DNA of 64,000 nucleotides from Chitinophaga caeni. GTDB taxonomy: Bacteria > Bacteroidota > Bacteroidia > Chitinophagales > Chitinophagaceae. The notes under the pieces were generated by a model that worked only from the letters and a program-made list of their open reading frames with translations, was not told the origin of the DNA and searched no databases. Of the stretch, positions 1-7,209 are shown in pieces. Within the stretch, counting starts at the first letter, position 1; each line of letters opens with the position of its first letter. The position numbers and the translations under genes are program-made. Location: positions 1,752,001 to 1,816,000 of the forward strand of contig NZ_CP023777.1 of the NCBI RefSeq assembly GCF_002557795.1. Direction: 5' to 3'.

Positions 1-1261
1 ATATATCTTTACAAATACCCTTTTCTATCGGGTACAAACTCCCATTTTGGAGATAATAAAACTCATCATCTTCCTTTACTGGCTTGAAAATATAAAGGTC
101 ATTCCTTAGAGTCGCAATCCCATGTCTTGTTCTATATTTTTCTCCAAAAGGAGTTCCTGTTGCTTCAATTTTGGAAATGATTTTATTGTCATTAAGATTC
201 CAACCTTTTCTTGCATCAAGATTTTGATAATTGATTCTACTATATTGATTTCTATTCGTAGGCAATTCCTTGTCAGCCGATTTATAATATTCGATATAAT
301 TCTGTTCTGTTCTCTCCAAAAAACAAATACAGGTATAAGTACTTTTAGATTTGAAAATCTGAAGTGTTCCAAAATCAATAATTCTTATTGTAGCTCTATT
401 TTCTTCAAAATAGTTCCTTAACGCTCGTCCATTTAGGCTTTTGAAAAAAGTATTCATAGTTATAAAACCAAGAATACCATTCTCTGAAAGATTTTCATAC
501 CCAATCTGAAAGAAAGGAATGTAAAGGTCGGGATTTCCAGAGGTGCATACAGACCAATGTCTTAAATTCTCTTTTACTGTATCTTCTAAGTTTCTCGCAC
601 ACACATAGGGGGGATTTCCAACTATAATTTGAAAACCTCCAAAATTCTCATAATAATCTTCCCATCTAAACAGCAAAGCATCTCCCTTATGTATATTAAA
701 ATGAAACTCTTCTGTATCTTCTCCTTCTGATAGCGCTAATAGGCTTAACAAGAGTTTACTGCGTGTAACCGAGTATTCTTGTATATCTAATCCGAAAATT
801 TGATTTTGAAATATATGTTGGTAGCTATTGCCCGTTCTTCTTCGTAATTCTTGGGAAGCTGTGTACAAGAAGCCTGAACAGCCACACGCAATATCAGCAA
901 TTTTAACAGTTTGAAGTGTATTCGCTTTGCTACGAAATGCCTGAGCCACAATATAACTCCTTATTTCTGCAGGGGTATATATTGCACCATTTACTATTCT
1001 GTCCGAAGGAGAAATAACAAATTCAAATAGTTCAATTAAATCCTCAATAACAAACTTATCTCTTATTCCATTTATTACTTCTATAAATCCTATTAAGTCT
1101 TCGAAATCCGAATCGCTTTCACGAATACAATAGTTTAATAATAGTTTATTATTGATTACCTCTATTTTATTTATGTATAGAAATGCTGAAATAATAAGCC
1201 TGTCCACAAACCAAGGTTTTGCAGGACACTTTTGACTTAAATATTTTGTTGCGTTTTTCAT
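1..1261 (-). CDS. Eco57I-like adenine-N6 DNA methyltransferase (C-terminus outside window)
   Basis: The frame is open from an ATG at 1261 to the window edge, about 420 codons with no stop, so the C-terminal target-recognition part is missing from view. I see the motif order of an amino-methyltransferase of the Eco57I/gamma type: motif X GAIYTP (residues 92-97), motif I DIACGCSGF (123-131, SAM binding) and motif IV NPPY (216-219, catalytic). Further on is the segment LRNYFEENRATIRIIDFG, common in Eco57I-like enzymes. There is no N-terminal nuclease domain ahead of motif X, unlike single-chain type IIG enzymes, so cleavage would have to come from another protein. The HNH gene ends one base upstream (stop at 1263), which supports co-transcription as the last visible gene of the 5232-1 operon. 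Methyltransferase activity is a family inference; the recognition sequence cannot be told. Confidence 0.88.
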   Translation of the reverse strand, partial: MKNATKYLSQKCPAKPWFVDRLIISAFLYINKIEVINNKLLLNYCIRESDSDFEDLIGFIEVINGIRDKFVIEDLIELFEFVISPSDRIVNGAIYTPAEIRSYIVAQAFRSKANTLQTVKIADIACGCSGFLYTASQELRRRTGNSYQHIFQNQIFGLDIQEYSVTRSKLLLSLLALSEGEDTEEFHFNIHKGDALLFRWEDYYENFGGFQIIVGNPPYVCARNLEDTVKENLRHWSVCTSGNPDLYIPFFQIGYENLSENGILGFITMNTFFKSLNGRALRNYFEENRATIRIIDFGTLQIFKSKSTYTCICFLERTEQNYIEYYKSADKELPTNRNQYSRINYQNLDARKGWNLNDNKIISKIEATGTPFGEKYRTRHGIATLRNDLYIFKPVKEDDEFYYLQNGSLYPIEKGICKDI

Positions 1262-1262
1262 T

Positions 1263-1841
1263 CTAAATACTTCCTAATTGTTTTGTATAATTTCTATACT
1301 CTCTATATAACCCCAATACCTTATCTTTTAGAAGATCATTATCTATTGTTTTTAAAACGTTCTCACATTCTTCGATTAGGTTGTCGAGTTCTTCTATTTG
1401 CCATATTATTTCGTGTTGTGGCTTATGAAGCTTCAACTTATAATACATCCATTTACCCAATTGTGTTTGATGGATAATTCTCCCATTAATACATCTCAAA
1501 AACTGCTTATCATATTCGTTATCACAAGGGTCAATAAAACCTTCATCATCTTTATGATGAATTAGTTCGTCTGCTGTCGGCCAATGAGCTCTTTTAGAAT
1601 TATTACAAGACCTGCAAGCATATACAAGATTGGAATAATCTGTATCTTTAATTGTCTTCAGATATTTTTGTGGCACAAAGTGGTCAATTTCAAACCAAAC
1701 AGTTCGCCATACATCAATGTCATTACAATATCCACAACGGCACTTGTAATCTTTCTTCAGTTCTTCTCTGTGGTCAGAATATTTACTAACTACAGTTTTT
1801 ATATCCCTTCTTATTGGAGTTTCTTTTCTAAATGGAATCAT
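1263..1841 (-). CDS. HNH endonuclease
   Basis: A 192-residue protein with a complete HNH/zinc-finger core: C36-x2-C39, D53-H54 in FEIDHFVPQ (catalytic His), N71 in YSNLVYAC, then C76-x2-C79 followed by NNSK (80-83). The two CxxC pairs should bind a structural zinc and D53/H54/N80 should form the beta-beta-alpha-metal nuclease site. The C-terminal half (about 110-192) is helical and has no motif I recognise. It starts one base after the receiver gene ends (1843) and ends one base before the methyltransferase starts (1261). This spacing makes it the natural restriction partner of that enzyme. Whether it cuts unmodified, modified or phage DNA cannot be read from sequence. Confidence 0.88.
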   Translation of the reverse strand: MIPFRKETPIRRDIKTVVSKYSDHREELKKDYKCRCGYCNDIDVWRTVWFEIDHFVPQKYLKTIKDTDYSNLVYACRSCNNSKRAHWPTADELIHHKDDEGFIDPCDNEYDKQFLRCINGRIIHQTQLGKWMYYKLKLHKPQHEIIWQIEELDNLIEECENVLKTIDNDLLKDKVLGLYREYRNYTKQLGSI

Positions 1842-1842
1842 A

Positions 1843-2502
1843 TTACTTCTTCTTATTTAGCCTTTTAAGTTCCTCCAAAATTTCTTTTGTTTCGTTCACA
1901 AACTCATTGAGTTTTGATATAGAATCTCTGTGGACCAAGTTTGCGGGTAAGTCTTTACCTTCAGGATTAAGTTCGTCAAACAAAATATACAATTTCGTTA
2001 GTTCCTCTTCCTCTGGAATATCCAATCCTTGGTTATTTCTCTTTTCTATAAGTTGCTCAATCCTTGCGTTCGTATCCTCAATTTTTCTATAATAATTTGA
2101 AATATTAGACTGTATTTTTGTTTTGAAAATGTCAAGTTCTTCTTGGTCTTTATCATTTTCTACAGTCAAAATATCTTTACTGTAAATGATATGCACATCA
2201 TCTGTATGTCCTATTGCCTGTGTTGGATATGAAGTAAGCATTACAATTGGAAAGTGTGGTCTTATTCTTTTTATTTCCTCGACTATTTTATTCCCATTGA
2301 ACGGCACTTCTGCATTTTCTTCCAATAAATAATCGGTAACAATTGCATCAAGGTTACTTTCCTGCAACTTAGCAAGAATAGACTCAATAGAGGATTCTGA
2401 ATTAACTTCAATTCGCGTTACATCAAAATCATTCTTAAAAGTATGGTAAAAGGTATTTATCCAACCTTTATCCTCGTCTATATATGCAATCTTGTATTTC
2501 AT
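1843..2502 (-). CDS. Response-regulator receiver protein without DNA-binding output domain
   Basis: A 219-residue protein. Residues 1 to about 115 form a receiver domain with all key residues: acidic pocket D9-E10-D11, phospho-acceptor D57 (IVTDYLL), T90 (VMLTSYPT) and K109 (YSK). The remainder (about 120-219) is highly charged and predicted helical or coiled-coil, ending in KRLNKKK, with no helix-turn-helix or enzyme domain that I recognise. Its start overlaps the end of the dual-GHKL kinase gene by four bases (2499-2502, ATGA type), so the two are translationally coupled. The natural reading is that the kinase C-terminal module phosphorylates D57 and that the helical tail carries the signal to a partner protein, perhaps the HNH nuclease or methyltransferase, rather than to a promoter. 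Confidence 0.85.
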   Translation of the reverse strand: MKYKIAYIDEDKGWINTFYHTFKNDFDVTRIEVNSESSIESILAKLQESNLDAIVTDYLLEENAEVPFNGNKIVEEIKRIRPHFPIVMLTSYPTQAIGHTDDVHIIYSKDILTVENDKDQEELDIFKTKIQSNISNYYRKIEDTNARIEQLIEKRNNQGLDIPEEEELTKLYILFDELNPEGKDLPANLVHRDSISKLNEFVNETKEILEELKRLNKKK

Positions 2503-5039
2503 TTCCTTGTTTTGAAAGTTATTTTAAATGTTAATCCGTCATCAATTTTGATAATTGAAATTGACGAATTATTATATTCTTCTATTATTGACTTTACAAT
2601 ATAAAGACCTAATCCTGTTCCAATTTGATTTCCTTTGTTATCTGTTTTCGAGGATTCATTTAGATTAAAAATTTCTTCCGGATTATCTTTATACTTTTTA
2701 TCCAATCCTTTTCCGTTATCAGAAAATACAATCTCAATATCATTCGCTTTTTTCTGCCAACTGATTTCTATTTTCTTCTGCTCCTTGTTATATCCATAGT
2801 GGGCATTAATTGAATTAGATAACAGGTTGTTGAATATGGAATCCATATTTACTTCAAAGGCTCTAACGATATGTTCATTGTCATCTATTTTATTTAATTC
2901 AAGACTGATATTTCTTTGCTCTAAGGCTTTACTCCAATTAGCTTTGAAATTTTCAAAATATTGAGAGAAGTCCAGATTTTTCCTTTCTCGTTTGTCTATT
3001 TTTAATGTACTCAGCGAATAGTCCAACCAATGTTTCAGTTTGACGTCTTCATCACGCATTAAATCAATCATATAGAAAGGATTATCATCTTTATCAAGAT
3101 TTTTTGCTAACTCCTCTTCATTTAAATGATTTTTCAGCTCATCCACTAAATATTTTGTACGTGGAATTAATCTTGCTCTCAAACTTCTGACTTCGTGTGC
3201 AAAAGAAGAAATGATAAGTCCGACACTTGCAAGGCTTCTCAACAATCTTAGTTCTTCGTCTTTCTTCTCGTTATCCTTCTCTAAAATCAATATAGCATCT
3301 GCCATGTTCTCTTCAGTTTCGGAATATTCTTTATTCTCTTCCGAAGACTTATTATCACTATGAGGTTCGGCACTGTCTTTGTTTTCTTCTCTTTCTTCTT
3401 TCTGCTTCCTAATTCTTTCTGCTTCTTCTTTACCTCTTCTCAGTTTCTCTGCTTCCTCGTTCCTCATAGAATGAAGTTGAGAAAGGTTATACATTACGAC
3501 ATTTCTATCCTTCTCAAAAAGACCGATGATTTCAAGTAAAATATTTTTAAAAAGTTCAAACTCGTCATTTTCAATAATCCCTTCACGACCTGACTTGTCC
3601 TGAAAACTTTCGTTATGTAACCTTGATATTTTAATCGTTCCCGCTATTTGATTGGGTCTAATTTTATATCCTCCAAGTCTTTGACCAGCACCACCTGGAC
3701 TTTGCGCCTGTCTTTCTCCTAATCTCAACCAATCATCTCCGTTTTCTCCATAGGGTCTGATGCGAAAATCATCTCTAAATATCTTAATCCCGCCGAACTT
3801 TTTTAACCAAGATTTTCTATTCGCGCTATCAATCTTTTTATATGGATATTTTTTTAGGTCTCCATCTTCCTTATCATCCGAAATAGTATTTTTTAAGAAA
3901 TAAAAAGTAAAACCAAATTTTCCTACTCTATTTAATAAATATTTATCTACTTTTTCAGTCGTTAATTTTTCAATCGGTATATTTAATTCAATCTTCTCCT
4001 TCTTAAAATCTTCAAGTGTATATGGCGAATTTTTCATCATATCAAACTCAAAAACTTCTGCATATCTATTTTCTAAAGCATCAATATCCAGTTCATTTCG
4101 TGAAATTTCTACTTTTATAGTTTTGTCGTCATGTTGATTGTATGTCGCCTTTAACTTATAATCGTAGTCATCATAATAAGCCCTTTTTACGGTTCCAAAT
4201 TCGTCTAAATCACTAAGTAAAAAGAAATCTATTCCAAAATCATTCTGTTCCTCAGGAGGAAGTAACATTTCAAGGTTACCGAATAACTTCCTTAATTTAT
4301 CCTCATTCCAATCATCATTGAGTTCGGTAATTTCAATTACAGTTCCCGATTTAAAATCAACACCATCTAACACTTTTTTGATTTTGGGATATGAAGAAAA
4401 CCTATCTAATAGGTCTTGCTTAAGATTTAAATTCTCTTTACCTGATAGAACTGCTTCAATATCTGAAACAGTAGCCCCTTTTTTATCAAAATCTTTCCAA
4501 TCAACAGTCCACTCGAAACCTACATTATCGCTATTTTGTATTAGCTTGATATTAAAAACTTCTTCTGTACTTTCCTCAATAGGATTGTCTGTATCTATAA
4601 CTTCTAATAGTGTAGGCAGAGAAGTCATATCTGTAAGCATACCTAATCGGTTTAACGCAAAACGTCCAATACCTTTAGCACCAGTTTTAACTCTTCCTGC
4701 TTCTGTGGTATGTTCATATAATTTGTTATCAGTACCTATTGTCATCCACTGGTTTTGAATAATTCTATCATTCATTCCAATTCCATTGTCAATGATATAA
4801 ATACTGCTATTTTCTTTTTCAAACTTTTCTATTTCAACTTCAGTACCATCTTCATTTACGATTGTTTCTTTTTTGATTTTTAAATCAAAAATTAAAATAC
4901 AGTTATTTGCGTCAGCGTCATAAGTGTTTTTAACCAACTCAATGACCGCACCCTCTTCAGTTGAAAAGTTCTCTAACCCAATTAGCTTTGCAGTTCTTGC
5001 AGAAACCTTGAATGGTACTTTTATAGTATTGTTAGTCAT
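2499..5039 (-). CDS. Dual-GHKL ATPase: Hsp90/MutL-like N-terminus plus histidine-kinase-like C-terminus
   Basis: 846 residues with two ATP-binding modules of the GHKL fold. The N-terminal one has ELVKNTYDADA (about 33-43, N box), IIDNGIGM (about 87-94) and TGAKGIGRFALNRLG (about 120-135), as in Hsp90, MutL and MORC proteins. A long middle region follows, then a charged coiled coil (about 525-600). Next is a dimerisation/phospho-acceptor-like helix with H615 in SSFAHEVRS. A C-terminal HATPase_c module has NLLSNSINAH (N box), FSDNGKGL (G1) and GTGLGLYIV (G2, about 804-812). The second half therefore reads as a histidine kinase whose partner is the overlapping receiver gene. GHKL ATPases of the MutL/MORC type are known in bacterial restriction-modification operons; the fusion to a kinase core is what stands out. 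The gene overlaps the XRE gene by eight bases. There is no transmembrane segment, so sensing would be cytoplasmic. Confidence 0.85.
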   Translation of the reverse strand: MTNNTIKVPFKVSARTAKLIGLENFSTEEGAVIELVKNTYDADANNCILIFDLKIKKETIVNEDGTEVEIEKFEKENSSIYIIDNGIGMNDRIIQNQWMTIGTDNKLYEHTTEAGRVKTGAKGIGRFALNRLGMLTDMTSLPTLLEVIDTDNPIEESTEEVFNIKLIQNSDNVGFEWTVDWKDFDKKGATVSDIEAVLSGKENLNLKQDLLDRFSSYPKIKKVLDGVDFKSGTVIEITELNDDWNEDKLRKLFGNLEMLLPPEEQNDFGIDFFLLSDLDEFGTVKRAYYDDYDYKLKATYNQHDDKTIKVEISRNELDIDALENRYAEVFEFDMMKNSPYTLEDFKKEKIELNIPIEKLTTEKVDKYLLNRVGKFGFTFYFLKNTISDDKEDGDLKKYPYKKIDSANRKSWLKKFGGIKIFRDDFRIRPYGENGDDWLRLGERQAQSPGGAGQRLGGYKIRPNQIAGTIKISRLHNESFQDKSGREGIIENDEFELFKNILLEIIGLFEKDRNVVMYNLSQLHSMRNEEAEKLRRGKEEAERIRKQKEEREENKDSAEPHSDNKSSEENKEYSETEENMADAILILEKDNEKKDEELRLLRSLASVGLIISSFAHEVRSLRARLIPRTKYLVDELKNHLNEEELAKNLDKDDNPFYMIDLMRDEDVKLKHWLDYSLSTLKIDKRERKNLDFSQYFENFKANWSKALEQRNISLELNKIDDNEHIVRAFEVNMDSIFNNLLSNSINAHYGYNKEQKKIEISWQKKANDIEIVFSDNGKGLDKKYKDNPEEIFNLNESSKTDNKGNQIGTGLGLYIVKSIIEEYNNSSISIIKIDDGLTFKITFKTRK

Positions 5040-5232
5040 TAAATAGAGATGTTAGTTTTACATTTAGCTTTTCAGCAATCTTAACAAACGTCTTAACAGG
5101 AGGTTGTACCTCATTCGTACACCATCTTGAAATTGTAGCTTCATTTTTGCCCATTTGCTCAGCTAACCATTTACTACTTACATTCTTCTCCGCAAGCACT
5201 ACTTTTAATCTGTTAATTGCTTTTTTACTCAT
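5032..5232 (-). CDS. XRE-family helix-turn-helix regulator
   Basis: A 66-residue single-domain Cro/C1-type protein. The helix-turn-helix is WLAEQMGKNEATISRWCTNE (about 23-42), followed by PPVKTFVKIAEKLNV, the usual end of the five-helix fold. Size and position as first gene of the operon match controller (C) proteins of restriction-modification systems, which time nuclease expression after entry into a new cell; that role is an inference. Its end overlaps the start of the kinase gene by eight bases. The 181-bp divergent intergenic region upstream holds a perfect inverted repeat at 5284-5308 that could be its operator. Confidence 0.9.
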   Translation of the reverse strand: MSKKAINRLKVVLAEKNVSSKWLAEQMGKNEATISRWCTNEVQPPVKTFVKIAEKLNVKLTSLFND

Positions 5233-5283
5233 ACAATTTGCATATTTTGTAAAGATATTGATTTTTTATAGACCAATCCGCTA

Positions 5284-5308
5284 GAGAGAAAAATAATTTT
5301 TTTCTCTC
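5284..5308. promoter_or_regulatory. Perfect inverted repeat in the divergent XRE / small-ORF intergenic region
   Basis: Ten-base arms (GAGAGAAAAA at 5284-5293 and its complement at 5299-5308) flank a 5-base A+T spacer. The site is about 50 bp upstream of the XRE start and about 110 bp upstream of the small plus-strand gene. It could be the operator of the XRE protein. It could instead be a weak bidirectional terminator, but no gene ends here, which favours the operator reading. Confidence 0.45.
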
Positions 5309-5419
5309 AAAAACCACCTTTTTTAGAACTTAAATTAGGATATATTCCTAAATGAAAACTATCGTAATCACGCATATTAATATGCCTAAATCATAAGTTG
5401 AAAAATAAATACATTGATT

Positions 5420-5623
5420 ATGAAGAGACGTAATTTGAACAAAAGGGAAAATTTAACTTTTAGCAACATGGAAATAGAGAAAATCCCTATTGAAGAAGCA
5501 ATGAAACTTCTAAAAGAAGTAGGAATAGATGTCCTTCAGGAAGAAGCTGAACTAATTATGGAATTTTTATATAATTACACTAAAATAGTGATTAATGAAT
5601 GTTTTCGTGATTATATGGACTAA
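5420..5623 (+). CDS. Small helical protein of unknown function
   Basis: About 67 residues from ATG 5420; an in-frame TTG two codons upstream at 5414 is a possible alternative start, and an internal ATG lies at 5468. The body (IPIEEAMKLLKEVGIDVLQEEA and on to FLYNYTKI) is predicted all-helical and acidic in the middle. Similar short proteins accompany mobile DNA in Bacteroidota, but I do not recognise a named family. It is divergent from the XRE-led operon and could be an accessory or antitoxin-like part of it. It is followed by the attC-like palindrome interrupted by the IS. No function is claimed. Confidence 0.6.
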   Translation: MKRRNLNKRENLTFSNMEIEKIPIEEAMKLLKEVGIDVLQEEAELIMEFLYNYTKIVINECFRDYMD

Positions 5624-5769
5624 AATTATAAGTTTCTTCAATCTTAAATATAAGTTCGGCATAAAACTCCTTTTTTATCAAAGTTATATATTTACGTCAT
5701 ACTGTTGAGAAGAACATGAAACATTCACTCCAAAAGAAAAAAAACAGAAAAAAAAGAAAGCCATTCTGC

Positions 5770-5821
5770 TAACGGATGTAAGATAACGAAGCACTATAAG
5801 TCCCGAAGGGTGGCGAAGCCA
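5770..5821 (+). repeat. Left half of an attC-like imperfect palindrome, split by the IS256 insertion
   Basis: Outer arm TAACGGAT (5770-5777) pairs with ATCTGTTA (7168-7175) with one mismatch. GATAACG (5782-5788) pairs with CGTTATC (7164-7170). The centre contains two small hairpins, CCCGAAGGG (5802-5810) and GGCGAAGCC (5812-5820). Removing the insertion element and one target copy rejoins these into one structured site of about 90 bp. The nested, bulged layout resembles an integron attC site, but the core sites are not a clean match to RYYYAAC/GTTRRRY. Confidence 0.5.
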
Positions 5822-5829
5822 TTATGCGT
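5822..5829. repeat. Target-site duplication, left copy (TTATGCGT)
   Basis: Eight bases TTATGCGT directly outside the left end of the IS256-family element, repeated exactly at 7146-7153. Eight bases is the usual duplication length for this family. Confidence 0.93.
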
Positions 5830-7145
5830 GAGACTGTAAAATAAACTGTGTCAAAGACTAAAAAAACAAGATCTTTAACACAGTTTTTTTTATGGAACAA
5901 AAAGGAAAATTTGACTACGAAGAACTCAAACGGAAGACCTTAGAGCAACTCCGCTCTGGTAAGTCCCTGTTTGGCAAAGATGGGGCTTTCGCACCTCTTC
6001 TGAAAGATATTCTCGAAGCTGCACTGGAGGGCGAGATGGAGGTTCATTTAGATGATGAGCAACGGGCAAATGGGAACCGGAAGAATGGCAAAAACCGAAA
6101 ACGGCTTAAAACAGCAGATGGTACTATCGATCTGGAGACACCCCGTGACCGGGCAAGCAGCTTTGAACCACAGATCATCAAAAAGCGGGAGACCATTCTG
6201 GCAGAGAGCCTGGAGAGTAAAATCATCGGTATGTATGGGCATGGCATGAGCTTACGGGACATCTCAGCTCATATCAAAGATATGTACGATACAGAGATTT
6301 CAGCTGCGACATTATCTTCCATAACCGATAAAGTTATCCCTCTGGTCAAAGAATGGCAGGCCCGTCCTTTGGAGCCACTGTATTGCATTGTCTGGCTGGA
6401 CGCCATGTTTTATAAAGTCAAAGAAGAAGGCAAAGTAGTTAACCGTTGTGTTTATAATATCCTTGGTATAAATACCGATGGACGCAAAGAGCTATTAGGC
6501 ATGTATGTCTCGGAGAGCGAGGGAGCTAACTTCTGGCTGAGTGTCCTGGCCAATCTTCAGCAACGGGGGGTATCTGATATACTTATTGCCTGTATCGATA
6601 ATTTGAAGGGATTTTCCGAGGCTATTGCCACGATATTCCCCTCTACAGCGGTACAAACCTGTGTCGTACATCAAATCCGCAATTCTATCAGGTACATAGC
6701 CAGTAAGGACCAGAAGCCATTTATGGCCGATTTAAAACCGGTTTATCAGGCGGTGAGCAAGGAAGAAGCAGAGTCGCAGCTGGATCAACTGGACGAAAAA
6801 TGGGGAAAGAAATATCCAGTTGTTATAGACTCCTGGCGCCGGAACTGGGATAAGCTCACTACGTATTTCCAATATTCTGAGGCCATCCGCAGGTTGATCT
6901 ACACCACTAATACTATCGAGGGGTTCCATCGCCAGGTGCGTAAAGTGACCAAAACCAAAGGAGCCTTTACCTCCGATATGGCCTTGCTGAAATTAATTTA
7001 CCTGGCTGCCCAGAACATCCAGAAGAAATGGACACAGCCCCTTCAAAACTGGAGTCTGACTGTGTCTCAGCTGTCAATTATATTTGGGGATCGACTGAAA
7101 TTGCGATTATAAATTAAATGTTGACACAGTTTATTTTACACTCCC
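5830..7145 (+). mobile_element. Complete IS256-family insertion sequence (1316 bp)
   Basis: The element has terminal inverted repeats: 20 identical bases at 5835-5854 and, in complement, 7121-7140. They extend five bases outward to 5830 and 7145 with two mismatches. One transposase gene fills the inside. Perfect 8-bp direct repeats flank it. Intact ends, an intact open frame and an unmutated duplication indicate a recent insertion that may still be mobile. Its base composition is more G+C-rich than the flanking A+T-rich island. Confidence 0.95.
5892..7112 (+). CDS. IS256-family (mutator-type) transposase
   Basis: A full-length 406-residue DDE transposase. The catalytic residues are visible in their family contexts: Asp in VWLDAMFYK, Asp in ACIDNLKGFSEA, and Glu in TTNTIEGFHRQVRKVTK. 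It also has the CVVHQIRNS segment typical of mutator-like transposases. The ATG at 5892 follows the 20-bp left inverted repeat by 37 bases, and the stop precedes the right repeat by 8 bases. The protein should excise and insert the element as a circular intermediate, as known for IS256. Confidence 0.96.
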   Translation: MEQKGKFDYEELKRKTLEQLRSGKSLFGKDGAFAPLLKDILEAALEGEMEVHLDDEQRANGNRKNGKNRKRLKTADGTIDLETPRDRASSFEPQIIKKRETILAESLESKIIGMYGHGMSLRDISAHIKDMYDTEISAATLSSITDKVIPLVKEWQARPLEPLYCIVWLDAMFYKVKEEGKVVNRCVYNILGINTDGRKELLGMYVSESEGANFWLSVLANLQQRGVSDILIACIDNLKGFSEAIATIFPSTAVQTCVVHQIRNSIRYIASKDQKPFMADLKPVYQAVSKEEAESQLDQLDEKWGKKYPVVIDSWRRNWDKLTTYFQYSEAIRRLIYTTNTIEGFHRQVRKVTKTKGAFTSDMALLKLIYLAAQNIQKKWTQPLQNWSLTVSQLSIIFGDRLKLRL

Positions 7146-7153
7146 TTATGCGT
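7146..7153. repeat. Target-site duplication, right copy (TTATGCGT)
   Basis: Exact copy of 5822-5829 immediately outside the right end of the IS256-family element. Confidence 0.93.
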
Positions 7154-7175
7154 GCGCAGTTATCGTTATCTGTTA
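7154..7175 (+). repeat. Right half of the attC-like palindrome
   Basis: Contains CGTTATC (7164-7170) and ATCTGTTA (7168-7175), which complement the left half at 5782-5788 and 5770-5777. GTGC followed by GCAG at the left of this half matches GCAC of the other arm in the inferred pre-insertion structure. Confidence 0.5.
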
Positions 7176-7209
7176 CCTTTGCTTCCCTTTTTGTTTGTTT
7201 TTGATACCT

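Noticed and set aside
106..378. Minus-strand ORF of 90 codons at the left edge
   Set aside because: It lies in a different frame within the methyltransferase gene, whose own frame carries the NPPY and SAM motifs and runs to the edge.
5284..5308. Intrinsic terminator at the XRE divergent region
   Set aside because: No gene on either strand ends here, both neighbours start from it, and the stem is only A+G/T+C with low stability.
7176..7209. Terminator for rteC
   Set aside because: The short gap is T-rich on the plus strand but contains no convincing stem.
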